Origin: Gracilibacillus dipsosauri
GTDB lineage: Bacteria; Bacillota; Bacilli; Bacillales; Amphibacillaceae
Direction: 5' to 3'
DNA: 64,000 bases
NCBI RefSeq assembly: GCF_003176895.1
Contig: NZ_QGTD01000003.1
Location: 1 to 64,000, forward strand
The first letter of the stretch is position 1. The number at the start of each line of letters is the position of its first letter. This document shows, in pieces, positions 16,860 to 25,623 of the stretch. The notes beneath the pieces are model-generated. The model made no database searches. It had not been told where the DNA came from and worked only from the letters and a program-made list of their open reading frames with translations. The position numbers and the translations under genes are program-made.

Positions 16860-17112
16860 AATAGCTGACTCTGTTATTGTTTAAATGCTGAAAATCGGGT
16901 ATATGATTAAGAATAGAGCATCAAACCGTCTGGTGCGGGAACAACAACGGTAAGTGCACAGCCTAAGGGAGCGACTAGAAAATACCATCCTAAATGCTAC
17001 TCAGGCAAGAGTGGTTGCTTGAATGAAATGACAGTATAGCTACAATTAGTGTCGCGAAAGAGATCGAATACCCCCAGAATTAGACGAATAATCTAATCTG
17101 GGGGTCATTTAG
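16860..17112. other. Unassigned intergenic region with a strong terminator-like hairpin
   Basis: No open frame is credible here. From about 16915 the base composition is less AT-rich than the flanks, with short complementary stretches (for example CACTCTTGCCTGAGTAGC in reverse). The region ends in CCCCCAGAATTAGA / TCTAATCTGGGGG (17070-17105), a stem of about 13 bp. On the minus strand this would lie about 50 bases past the heme O synthase stop. The rest may be an uncharacterised small RNA or decayed sequence. I do not recognise any riboswitch consensus in it. Confidence 0.35.
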
Positions 17113-17157
17113 TGACAAAATATATCGAAGAGCCGAATGTATATGGATGGCTTCTTA

Positions 17158-18024
17158 TCAGACAAAAATTAAATAAATAATAAAAACACTAAGTAAATAA
17201 ATTAGTGAGCTGACGAACAACACTCTAGCCCATTTTTTCTTATCACTTGCCTTAAATCCTATTAATGCCACAATAAACCAGCCGATATTCAAAACAGAAA
17301 TAACAAGATAAAAGAACATGCTAAAGGAATCTAGCATAAATGGTAAGATCACTAATAACCCGATATAAATAGCCGTTCGGCGAATCGTGGTCTGATAGCC
17401 CTTTATGACAGGAAGCATCTGCAATCCTGACCGTGCATAATCTTCCGACTTTCTAATGGCAATCGCATAAGTATGTGGCATTTGCCAGAGGAACATAATC
17501 AAAAACAACGAAAAAGGGATCACATGCAGTGTACTTGTTTCAACCACTGCCCATCCCATCACTGGTGTTACCGCACCAGAAAAGCTTCCAACATGCGTAT
17601 TCCATGTAAAACGCCTTTTGGTCCAAACGGTATAAACGACCACATACGTATACCAACCAATAAAGCCTAACAACCCTACCTCTATATTAATCGTGAAAAG
17701 TAATATTTCCCCAATAATACTAAGAACAATCCCTATTGTTAGAATCGATCGTAGTGACATCGATCCTGTTACAGTCGGTCGGTCCTTTGTCCTTTCCATT
17801 AATCGATCGACATCTGCTTCAAGCCAATTATTTAATGCTAGCGAACCGGCTACTAACAAATTACTGCCAACCGTTAATAAGACAAAATCCCCGATATACT
17901 CCATAAAAGAGAGCTCATAATATTTTAATGCAATAAAGAAACCAAACAATGCTGGCATCACATTTGCAATCAATACAAAACGCTTAAAAAGATGCTTTAA
18001 ATCTAACAAGTAACGCAAAATCAT
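17158..18024 (-). CDS. Protoheme IX farnesyltransferase (heme O synthase), CtaB/CyoE family
   Basis: A 288-aa UbiA-superfamily membrane enzyme that adds a farnesyl group from farnesyl diphosphate to protoheme IX, giving heme O for terminal oxidases. The first Asp-rich motif is NWLEADVDRLMERTKDRP (about 65-82), and the second-loop region is KSEDYARSGLQMLPVIKG. FLWQMPHTYAIAI between them is typical of CtaB. Eight or nine hydrophobic segments are present. It is not next to other cta genes, so it may be the second copy (as ctaO in B. subtilis). Confidence 0.88.
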   Translation of the reverse strand: MILRYLLDLKHLFKRFVLIANVMPALFGFFIALKYYELSFMEYIGDFVLLTVGSNLLVAGSLALNNWLEADVDRLMERTKDRPTVTGSMSLRSILTIGIVLSIIGEILLFTINIEVGLLGFIGWYTYVVVYTVWTKRRFTWNTHVGSFSGAVTPVMGWAVVETSTLHVIPFSLFLIMFLWQMPHTYAIAIRKSEDYARSGLQMLPVIKGYQTTIRRTAIYIGLLVILPFMLDSFSMFFYLVISVLNIGWFIVALIGFKASDKKKWARVLFVSSLIYLLSVFIIYLIFV

Positions 18025-18064
18025 TTTCTCTACCCCTTGATATTTACCAAACCATTAATTTTTC

Positions 18065-18907
18065 TTATTCCACTTTTCGAATCATAATTTGCCAGCTTGT
18101 GCCTGTCCCAATATTATAAGCTTTCGCAAAGGATCCTTGGTTAATTGCAATTGCCATATTATCTAACGAATTCACATATAACAGCGGTTCTCCTACATGA
18201 ATAGCAGCAAATGACCTTTCAAAAGCGATAATATTACTATATACCTTACGACTCTCGTGGAGAATCTTCACTTCTATTTTATCACCATATTGAATATCTA
18301 GGCTCAAAAAAAGCTCACGGCTTATATTTGTCCAGAGATTACCAAATCGTACGTCTAGAATATCGATCGTACCATGAATCGATTGCTCGACAACCTTTGG
18401 TGAAAAATAAGGTAAGTGAACGATATTGTCTACAGCGAGTTCCTGTCCTACCTCGGTGAACGTGATGACTCCAGCAGCAAGCCTTGCCCCTGTATAGGCA
18501 TAAATATCCCTTCCATGAAAGGTATGTGATGCACCAGACGTTGGTAGGCGATTGACCTTTTCATCAATTTCACGAATCGCCTCGATCCCGATATTTTCAG
18601 CGATATGTGTCAATGTTCCGTTATCAGGTGTCACAATATATTGGTTAGCCTTTGTTTTAACGACAACGCTTTTACGGTCAGATCCGACCCCAGGGTCCAC
18701 TACGGATACGAATACCGTCCCAGCTGGCCAATAGTTCACCGTTTGCCAAAGGCGATAGGATCCAGCCCAAATATCAAATGGTGGAATATCATGGGTATTG
18801 TCAAAAATCGGAATTACTTTACTGACATTGTGTGCAACACCCTTCATTGCACTCACTGCCCCATCCTCTAATCCGAAGTCAGATTGTAACACTAATGCAT
18901 TCATCAT
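18065..18907 (-). CDS. SAM hydrolase (SAM hydroxide adenosyltransferase, DUF62 family)
   Basis: A 280-aa protein of the fluorinase/chlorinase-like DUF62 family. Characterised non-halogenating members hydrolyse S-adenosylmethionine to adenosine and methionine. The N-terminal LQSDFGLEDGAVSAMKGV, FVSVVDPGVGSDR (about 70), TPDNGTLTHI (about 94) and TFHGRDIYA (about 130) carry the conserved Asp/Arg/His water-activating set. The chlorinase/fluorinase halide loop is not apparent. The start is the ATG at 18907, eight bases after GGAGGGGG. The in-frame ATG at 18925 is immediately before that site. The gene is monocistronic. Its physiological role in bacilli is unclear. Confidence 0.85.
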   Translation of the reverse strand: MMNALVLQSDFGLEDGAVSAMKGVAHNVSKVIPIFDNTHDIPPFDIWAGSYRLWQTVNYWPAGTVFVSVVDPGVGSDRKSVVVKTKANQYIVTPDNGTLTHIAENIGIEAIREIDEKVNRLPTSGASHTFHGRDIYAYTGARLAAGVITFTEVGQELAVDNIVHLPYFSPKVVEQSIHGTIDILDVRFGNLWTNISRELFLSLDIQYGDKIEVKILHESRKVYSNIIAFERSFAAIHVGEPLLYVNSLDNMAIAINQGSFAKAYNIGTGTSWQIMIRKVE

Positions 18908-18979
18908 GATGATTACCCCCTCCATTATTTTAAACTAATTATACTATTTTCATGAAGGGAATACTATTCATACAATTAT

Positions 18980-19036
18980 TCAAACAAAACAAACCCCCAG
19001 TCACCTCAAAAAGCTTTTTTGAAGTCACTAGGGGTT
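18980..19036 (-). terminator. Terminator of the sugar ABC transporter operon
   Basis: On the minus strand AACCCC-TAGTGACTTC and GAGGTGACTGGGGGTT (19036-18992) form a long stem with an A/T-rich loop. A T-rich tract follows (18991-18980). It begins 11 bases after the permease stop. Confidence 0.8.
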
Positions 19037-19046
19037 AGCAAAAGGG

Positions 19047-19889
19047 TTATCCTTTGACACCACCTGCTGTAATTCCTTCTACTAGATATTTTTGAAAGAA
19101 TAAAAACACTAATAATTGCGGAATAATCGATGCGACAGACATGGCAAACATTGGTCCCCAAGCAGATACAGAGGAAGGATCGGAAAACATCTGTAAGCCT
19201 AACGCAACCGTATAAAGCTTCGTATCATTCAAATAAACTAAGGGTGTCATAAAGTCATCCCAAGTCCAATAGAAGGAGAAGATTGCTACAGTCGCTAATG
19301 CTGGGATGGTTAAAGGTAAGACGACACGCCAAAAGATCCCGAATGTGCTACACCCATCCATATATGCCGCTTCGTCCAATTCCCGAGGAATACCACGGAT
19401 AAACTGAATCATTAAAAAGATAAAAAATGGTACCCCTCCAATAAACGCCGGGACAATTAACGGTAAGTAAGTATTTACCCAACCAATATTATGGAATAAA
19501 ATATATTGTGGGATTAGCGTTATTTGTTGAGGTAGCATTAAGGTAATAATCATACAAACAAATAATGGTGTTCTAAAACGGAAGTTCACCCTAGCAAATC
19601 CAAAAGCAACAAGAGTGGACGAAAATAAGGTTCCAATCACCACTAATGTAGTGACAAATGTCGAGTTAACGAAAAAGGTAGCAAAGCTTAAATCACCGAA
19701 GCCTTCCCAGCCCTTTAAATAATTATCCCACCTGATTTCTGAAGGGATTAACGATGCTGCATTCCGGAAAATTTCACTCTCAGGCTTTAAGGAGCTTGCA
19801 ATGGTCCACAAAATGGGATATATCATCAATAGACCTAATCCCCAGATCGATCCATGATAAATGACTGTTTTCCGTTTACTACTATTCAC
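19047..19889 (-). CDS. Carbohydrate ABC transporter permease (MalG/YesQ type)
   Basis: A 280-aa inner-membrane permease with about six hydrophobic segments. The coupling motif lies in the cytoplasmic loop (RELDEAAYMDGCSTFGIFWR, EAA-x3-G-x9-P type). It carries a carbohydrate across the membrane with the partner permease and a shared ATPase that is not encoded here (probably an MsmX-like multitask ATPase). I chose the GTG at 19889, eight bases after GGAGG; the ATG at 19895 lies only two bases from that site. Either start overlaps the upstream permease gene (8 or 14 bases), so the genes are translationally coupled. The signature C-terminal VEGITAGGVKG is typical of the family. Confidence 0.85.
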   Translation of the reverse strand: MNSSKRKTVIYHGSIWGLGLLMIYPILWTIASSLKPESEIFRNAASLIPSEIRWDNYLKGWEGFGDLSFATFFVNSTFVTTLVVIGTLFSSTLVAFGFARVNFRFRTPLFVCMIITLMLPQQITLIPQYILFHNIGWVNTYLPLIVPAFIGGVPFFIFLMIQFIRGIPRELDEAAYMDGCSTFGIFWRVVLPLTIPALATVAIFSFYWTWDDFMTPLVYLNDTKLYTVALGLQMFSDPSSVSAWGPMFAMSVASIIPQLLVFLFFQKYLVEGITAGGVKG

Positions 19890-20829
19890 CTTCATTACCT
19901 CCTTCCGATTCATAATATACCCAGCTTTTCGCTGTCCGGAAGATAAATGCCGTAAAAATGGCACAAATCAGCAATAATATCCACGCTAATGCCGATGCAT
20001 ATCCCATATCGAAATGAGCGAAGGCTTTTTCATACAAATAAACTGCATAAAATAATGTTCGATCCATTGGCCCACCCTGAGTGATCAAGAAGCTTTGGGT
20101 AAATGCCATGAACCCTTGAATTGTCTGCATCACTAAATTAAAGAAGATAACAGGTGATAGCATAGGAATCGTTATTTTGAGAAATTGGCGAAACGGACTA
20201 GCGCCATCAACCGCTGCTGCTTCATACAATTCTCTTGGTATTGCCTTCAAACCTGCAAGAAAAATAAGCATGGGGGAGCCGAATTGCCACACTACTAAAA
20301 GGATTAAGGTGGAAAGGGCAAAATCAGGGCTCGTTACCCAGCTAATCGACGGAATCCCGAACAATGATAAAATATCATTAATCGCACCATCACGACCAAA
20401 TAGCTGTTTCCACACTACTGCTATTGCTACACTTCCACCGAGGATGGACGGCACATAGTATAAGGTTCGATATAACCCTACACCACGACGCTTCGTATGG
20501 AACAACATGGCAACAAATAAGGCAAAGGCTAATTTAAGTGGTACACTACCAAAGACAAAAATAAACGTTACCTTTATCGCTTGCCAAAATCGACTGTCAT
20601 TTGTGAACATGTTTAGGTAATTATCCAATCCAATCCACGTTGGGGAGGATAATAAATCATAATCCGTAAACGAAAAGTACAAGGATGCAAGCATAGGTCC
20701 TACAATAAAGCCTAAAAAACCTATTAACCATGGTGCAATAAAGGTGAAACCAACCAAATCAACCTTCCATTGCTTATGTAGCTTGCGACTATTCTGATGA
20801 TATTTAACGACATCTGCTTGCTCTTTCAT
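19882..20829 (-). CDS. Carbohydrate ABC transporter permease (MalF/YesP type)
   Basis: A 315-aa permease. A short cytoplasmic N-terminus is followed by about six membrane segments. The coupling motif is RELYEAAAVDGASPFRQFLK. It forms the channel with the second permease, whose start it overlaps. No ABC ATPase gene is present in the operon, as in the B. subtilis yesOPQ system served by MsmX. The start is an ATG behind AGGTGTCTAA, 61 bases after the binding-protein gene. Confidence 0.88.
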   Translation of the reverse strand: MKEQADVVKYHQNSRKLHKQWKVDLVGFTFIAPWLIGFLGFIVGPMLASLYFSFTDYDLLSSPTWIGLDNYLNMFTNDSRFWQAIKVTFIFVFGSVPLKLAFALFVAMLFHTKRRGVGLYRTLYYVPSILGGSVAIAVVWKQLFGRDGAINDILSLFGIPSISWVTSPDFALSTLILLVVWQFGSPMLIFLAGLKAIPRELYEAAAVDGASPFRQFLKITIPMLSPVIFFNLVMQTIQGFMAFTQSFLITQGGPMDRTLFYAVYLYEKAFAHFDMGYASALAWILLLICAIFTAFIFRTAKSWVYYESEGGNEGE

Positions 20830-20890
20830 TTAGACACCTCCAACCATTAAGGTAGAAGCCACCTCCTCATAAGATGACTTCATATGTTGA

Positions 20891-22210
20891 TTATTTATTT
20901 TTGGCTAATATTTCTGATGCTTTTGTTCGAAAGTTCTCTGCTGCCTCTTCAGGCGTGATTTCACCGTAATGAATCGGATCCTGTACTTCATTTTCAAATA
21001 ATGATTCAATCTCTGTTGAACCTTGTGGATCTGGTGGATCAATTTCACGACTATATTCCTGTGCTAATTCTACATACTCAAACATTTTCCTTCCTGCATC
21101 TGTTGCATTTTCCTTTAAGTGCTTACGTACTTCTCCGGCAATAGGTACTCCCCGCTCTGCATTTAAAATTTCATTTGCTTCGATACTATTCGTAAAAAAG
21201 CTAATAAATTTTGCTGCTTCCTCCTTATGTTCTGAGCTCTCCGATACCGATAAAAATTGGCCTGGCTTAATATAATGACCAAGTTCACCACCCTCTAAAG
21301 TAGGTTGGAGCATTAAATCCAATGGTCTCCCAGCCGCAGATTCGATGGCGATAATTTGATTGCTGTGCATATCCATCACGATCGCTGTTTCTTCATTCAC
21401 TATCGGGAATTGCTCGACATTCGTACCCGCTGTCTCAAATACATCTGGTGGGGCTGCACCTCCAGATTCCAGCATATCTACAGTAATCTGTAGGTAATCC
21501 ACTAATAATTGATCATCCTCATACCCAAGCTCTGTCCCGTCCTCACTATATAACCACTTGCCATGCTGTCTCAAATAATGTTTAAATCCCATGACTCCTG
21601 CATTAGGATGAACCCCATACACACCATCACCTAATTTATCAGAGAGCTGTTTTGCCTTTTCCTTTAACTCCTCCCACGTATAACCAGGCTCTAATGGAGC
21701 TACCCCTGCTTTTTCAAACATGGCATTATCCACTACTATGGCATGTGCATTTGCGCCAATATTTACGGCATACAGCTTGTCATCGATAATTCCACCATCA
21801 ATATAGGTATCCTCAACATCACTTAAATCAAGCGCATTACTATCGACGAAAGGGTTTAAATCGGCTAACAAGTCCTTCGCCACATATTCTGCTAAATATT
21901 TATAATCCATTTGAACAATATCAGGTAAGTTGCCACCTGCAGCTTGTGTAGCCATCTTCTCCCAATATCCATCCCAGCCAGTAAATTCCGCAGAAATCGT
22001 TACATTGGGATTTTCCTTCATATATAAATCAATCACTTCTAATGTGCGGTCATGCCTGTCCTGTGAGCCCCACCACAGCATCCGCAATTCTACTTTCTCG
22101 CTATCTCCACCTGCTTCCTCCGAGCCGTTTGATGCTTCATCATTCGAGCAGGCAACTAATAAACTAATGAATGCTAAAGCTAGAAATAAAAAATACCTCT
22201 TTTTGATCAT
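20891..22210 (-). CDS. Sugar-binding lipoprotein of an ABC transporter (YesO type)
   Basis: A 439-aa extracellular solute-binding protein, family 1. It has a lipoprotein signal peptide (MIKKRYFLFLALAFISLLVA followed by Cys21, the modified Cys) and an acidic Ser/Gly-rich linker. The mature fold includes MLWWGSQDRHDRTLEVIDLY near the start, typical of carbohydrate-binding members. I chose the ATG at 22210, seven bases after GGGGAG; the ATG at 22216 is too close to the site. The ligand is unknown. The YesL/YesMN neighbours and a nearby uronate-dehydrogenase-like gene suggest a pectin-type oligosaccharide, but this is inference. Confidence 0.88.
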   Translation of the reverse strand: MIKKRYFLFLALAFISLLVACSNDEASNGSEEAGGDSEKVELRMLWWGSQDRHDRTLEVIDLYMKENPNVTISAEFTGWDGYWEKMATQAAGGNLPDIVQMDYKYLAEYVAKDLLADLNPFVDSNALDLSDVEDTYIDGGIIDDKLYAVNIGANAHAIVVDNAMFEKAGVAPLEPGYTWEELKEKAKQLSDKLGDGVYGVHPNAGVMGFKHYLRQHGKWLYSEDGTELGYEDDQLLVDYLQITVDMLESGGAAPPDVFETAGTNVEQFPIVNEETAIVMDMHSNQIIAIESAAGRPLDLMLQPTLEGGELGHYIKPGQFLSVSESSEHKEEAAKFISFFTNSIEANEILNAERGVPIAGEVRKHLKENATDAGRKMFEYVELAQEYSREIDPPDPQGSTEIESLFENEVQDPIHYGEITPEEAAENFRTKASEILAKNK

Positions 22211-22237
22211 GTGCATTCTCCCCTTTTCATAAAATAA

Positions 22238-22855
22238 TTATGCTTGTTTCAAGCCATGAATATGATCAATGGCATGATTTCCGATGATCATTACGATAAA
22301 AAATGTCAAGCTTACCCCAATAGAGAATAACAGCTGTGGAAATGCTAAGGATACATAGATCACACCGATAAGTGCTATGGCAAAGCCAATCGTTTTGATA
22401 GGATTTAACATACCTACTATAAAAGCATATTTCATATATCCGAACAGACTTAGTTGATAACGCAAATAAGTTGGAATAATGTACAAAAGGGTAATCATGA
22501 ACCACACCGACATAATGTACATACCAACACTAATGATATAACCGAAAAGACTATCTTGATTCATAAAAAACTGCATATCAAAATAAATAACAAAACCGAT
22601 TAATCCGAGTACAATGGCGAGTTGATTAACCTTAACGAAATGGGAGCGATAGCTTCTCCAAAATAGCCTCCATATCGATGGTACATGTTTTTCTGTTAAT
22701 AGATGCTGCTGCACTTTACAAACCGCCAAAGTCGCGGGGACGATTCCGAATACAATCAATCCAAAAATCGTAAAAAGGAACCATAACAGATTCAAATAAA
22801 CTAATTGTAAAAGATAAATGCAGAAGACCCTTATGATGTCTGTTAACTTTTCCAT
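22238..22855 (-). CDS. yesL: YesL-like DUF624 membrane protein
   Basis: A 205-aa membrane protein of the DUF624/YesL family with about five hydrophobic segments (about 15-45, 75-100, 105-135, 145-165 and 170-195). YesL genes sit with carbohydrate ABC transporters and YesMN-type two-component systems in many Bacillales. Their function is not known; a role in transporter assembly or signalling has been only guessed from context. The ATG at 22855 is preferred, because the in-frame GTG at 22867 lies within the GGAGGGG site. It is the first gene of the operon and divergent from yesN. Confidence 0.75.
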   Translation of the reverse strand: MEKLTDIIRVFCIYLLQLVYLNLLWFLFTIFGLIVFGIVPATLAVCKVQQHLLTEKHVPSIWRLFWRSYRSHFVKVNQLAIVLGLIGFVIYFDMQFFMNQDSLFGYIISVGMYIMSVWFMITLLYIIPTYLRYQLSLFGYMKYAFIVGMLNPIKTIGFAIALIGVIYVSLAFPQLLFSIGVSLTFFIVMIIGNHAIDHIHGLKQA

Positions 22856-22993
22856 ACGCCTTGGCACCCCTCCCTTCTATGGTTGTTATTTTTTCTGTTA
22901 TCTTTTAAAATGAATGAATAAATTAATCATTACATTAAGTATATAGTGACCATTTGTTTAAAAAAGGGGTTACAATTAATATTTTCACTAAAA

Positions 22994-23009
22994 AGTTAAG
23001 CGTTTACAT
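22994..23009. promoter_or_regulatory. Candidate catabolite-responsive (cre-like) site
   Basis: AGTTAAGCGTTTACAT matches the cre consensus WTGNAARCGNWWWCAW except at two positions in its left half. It lies between the divergent yesL and yesN genes, 70 bases upstream of yesN, a sensible place for CcpA control of a sugar uptake system. Confidence 0.4.
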
Positions 23010-23078
23010 AATTAAGTATCCTTCCTTATGATTTCGTAAAATAAGATACTTTTCGGTCCATGAAAGGAGAAAAAAGAA

Positions 23079-23822
23079 GTGTACAACATATTACTTGTAG
23101 ATGATGAGAAAGAAATCCGTTATGGTCTGAAGAACTATTTCCCTTGGAATCACCTCGGCTTTGAAATGGTCCATGATTGTGAGAACGGTGAAAAAGCACT
23201 CGAATATCTATCGCAAAATCCGATTGATGTTGTTCTTACTGATATTAGAATGCCTGTTATAGACGGGCTTGAACTTGCGAAACAGATCTATCAGCAACAC
23301 CAACCAGTTTATACTGTTATTTTGAGTGGGTATCGTGATTTTCAATATGCGAAGGAAGCGTTAAAATTTGGCGTGGTAGACTATATCGTTAAACCAGGTA
23401 AATATGAGGAGATTCACGAGGTATTTTCCACCCTAAAGAAGAAACTAGATTCGACGTTAACAGTTCAATCTATGAAAGGAAATTATACCGATAATATCAT
23501 TCATACGATAAAGAAATATGTGGAGGAGCATTATGCTAGCATCTCACTCGACGATCTAGCTAGTCTATGCAAAATGTCTCCAAATTATTTGAGTACCTTC
23601 TTTAAGGAAAAGACAGGGACTAATTTTTCCACCTATTTAACCGAAATTAGAATGAAAAAAGCATCACAAATGTTAAATGATTATGACTATAAAACGTATG
23701 AAATCAGCCAGCTTGTCGGATATAGCAATCCCAAAAACTTCACGAGAACGTTTAAGAAATTTTATGGAATAACTCCGAGAGAATACCGCCAATCAAGCGA
23801 TCATCACGCTAGCTTACAATGA
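23079..23822 (+). CDS. yesN: YesN-type AraC-family response regulator
   Basis: A 247-aa regulator. The receiver domain is at 1-120 (DDEKE at 8-12, Asp in VVLTDIRMPVIDGLE near 55, Lys in YIVKPGKYEE near 106). A C-terminal AraC helix-turn-helix domain (about 145-242) has two HTH units, including SLDDLASLCKMSPNYLSTFF and SQLVGYSNPKNFTRTFKKFY. It starts at GTG behind AAAGGAGAAAAAAGAA. It overlaps the kinase gene by four bases (ATGA) and is divergent from the carbohydrate ABC operon, which it probably activates in response to the kinase. Confidence 0.9.
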   Translation: MYNILLVDDEKEIRYGLKNYFPWNHLGFEMVHDCENGEKALEYLSQNPIDVVLTDIRMPVIDGLELAKQIYQQHQPVYTVILSGYRDFQYAKEALKFGVVDYIVKPGKYEEIHEVFSTLKKKLDSTLTVQSMKGNYTDNIIHTIKKYVEEHYASISLDDLASLCKMSPNYLSTFFKEKTGTNFSTYLTEIRMKKASQMLNDYDYKTYEISQLVGYSNPKNFTRTFKKFYGITPREYRQSSDHHASLQ

Positions 23823-25570
23823 AAAAAATATTAATCAAAAATATCGTTCTTTTTTTGTTTCCTGTGTTAATACCGGTATTCTTACTCGGATCATTTGCTA
23901 TTTTTATTACCGACAAATATATGAAAGAATCGATTACAACCAATAACCTGAACCTACTTCAGCAGCTAGACCAACAGACAAGCCTTGTTCTAAACGACAT
24001 GCACCTATTACACTTGGACTATAATTGGAATCCTGAGATCATTTTATCCCTTCAAAATATACTAGACTCAGAATATTTATCCCTTCAACAGAAGCGGAAT
24101 CTCGAATATGGTGAAGGGACATTACGACGAAAGGAAATCGCCACACCTTATATTCATTCCATCTATATTTATTATAAGAATGAAAAGAATCGTGTGCTCA
24201 CCTCTACCAATGGGGTTATCTCTATCAGCTCCATGCATGACACGGACTGGTTGAAGGAGTTTGATCCTTCCTCTAATCAGGAGGAGCTATGGATGAAGAC
24301 CCGAAGCATTTCAGAGTTTTCATTTGAAACACCTGAGCCTGTTATTTCGATTTATAAAAATATCTTTAAAACAAATGCGAAGCAAGCGGAAGGCATTATT
24401 GTATTAAATATTTACCAAAGCTATTTCGAAGATTTAATGAATGAACTAAATCATTATGAGGATCAGAATATTTTCGTCTTAGATAAACATCAGCAGAAAC
24501 TATATGAGAATAAGACGAGTAATCGAATCGATCCATCTGAATTAGATTTAGAGAATCAGGATGAACACTATTCCATCACGCTAGATGGACGCAGATATAT
24601 TGTCCATCAATTATTCTCTGAAGAATACGAGCTTCGCTATATTTCTGTCATCGAAGACCGTATTATCTACTATATCCCGAATCAATTAACATGGTTTACG
24701 ATACTATTAGTTCTATTGTCCTTGATCTTAGGAGCTACAACCATTTATTATTTATCCCAAAAAAACGCCAAGCATGTTCAAAAAATCATCTCTATCTTAA
24801 ATACGACGAGTCAAAATGGAAATTGGACGAAGAAGCTATCGTTTAAGGATAACGAATATCAGCTTATTGTCGAAAGAATTTTAAAAAATTATGTGAACCA
24901 AAGCAATTTAGAAAAGGAATTGAAGGAGAAGAAGTATCAGCTCCAAGCTGCTGAATTGTTAGCCCTTCAAAATCAAATTAATCCTCATTTTTTATCGAAT
25001 ACACTTACGATCATCTATTGGAGAGCGATGGCATTAACAGGACAACCGAACAAAGTAACCAAAATGGTAGAAACCCTAACAGATATACTCCATTTCTCGA
25101 TACGAATGAAGCAACATACCGTCACCTTAAAGGAGGAAATACATCACACGCAAAATTATATTGAAATTATCAAAATACGTTCGGATCATCCTTTTTCAAT
25201 TATTTGGGATATCGAAGAAAAGCTGTTGGATAAACAGGTGCTAAAATTTATGCTGCAACCGATAATAGAAAATAGCTTGTCTCATGGAATCGATCATCAA
25301 GCCAATCAAAAACTAATAATTAAAATAAAAATCCAAGCTATCAACAATCATGTCCATGTTACCGTTTTGGATAATGGAAAAGGGATACAAAGGGAAAATC
25401 TGCATCAATTAAGACGTGCTATCAACACTGAGGCATTGTCATCCAAGCACATCGGCTTAGCAAATATTAATAAGCGCCTCGATCTCATCTTCAATAGTCG
25501 CTATACATTACGTATTCTCAGTAAGGAAGGATGGGGAACCTCGATTACGATTGTTCATCCATTGAAATAA
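23819..25570 (+). CDS. yesM: YesM-type sensor histidine kinase
   Basis: A 583-aa kinase. A membrane segment at about 8-30, an extracytoplasmic sensor region to about 285, a second segment (about 288-312) and a HAMP-like stretch lead to a His_kinase domain. That domain has the LytS/YesM-type H-box LQNQINPHFLSNTL (His near 394) and an ATPase domain (PIIENSLSHGID, DNGKGI, GLANINKRL). Kinases of this type sense extracellular carbohydrates or their binding proteins and signal through AraC-type regulators such as the one upstream. Confidence 0.9.
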   Translation: MKKILIKNIVLFLFPVLIPVFLLGSFAIFITDKYMKESITTNNLNLLQQLDQQTSLVLNDMHLLHLDYNWNPEIILSLQNILDSEYLSLQQKRNLEYGEGTLRRKEIATPYIHSIYIYYKNEKNRVLTSTNGVISISSMHDTDWLKEFDPSSNQEELWMKTRSISEFSFETPEPVISIYKNIFKTNAKQAEGIIVLNIYQSYFEDLMNELNHYEDQNIFVLDKHQQKLYENKTSNRIDPSELDLENQDEHYSITLDGRRYIVHQLFSEEYELRYISVIEDRIIYYIPNQLTWFTILLVLLSLILGATTIYYLSQKNAKHVQKIISILNTTSQNGNWTKKLSFKDNEYQLIVERILKNYVNQSNLEKELKEKKYQLQAAELLALQNQINPHFLSNTLTIIYWRAMALTGQPNKVTKMVETLTDILHFSIRMKQHTVTLKEEIHHTQNYIEIIKIRSDHPFSIIWDIEEKLLDKQVLKFMLQPIIENSLSHGIDHQANQKLIIKIKIQAINNHVHVTVLDNGKGIQRENLHQLRRAINTEALSSKHIGLANINKRLDLIFNSRYTLRILSKEGWGTSITIVHPLK

Positions 25571-25573
25571 GGT

Positions 25574-25614
25574 GAAAAGCACAGCCTTTTATAAAAAATG
25601 CAGGCTGTGCTCTC
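25574..25614. terminator. Hairpin between convergent yesM and epimerase genes
   Basis: AAGCACAGCCT and AGGCTGTGCT (25576-25611) form a 10-bp stem. T-tracts are weak on both sides, so it is a probable but not typical bidirectional terminator. Confidence 0.55.
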
Positions 25615-25623
25615 CTATCACGA

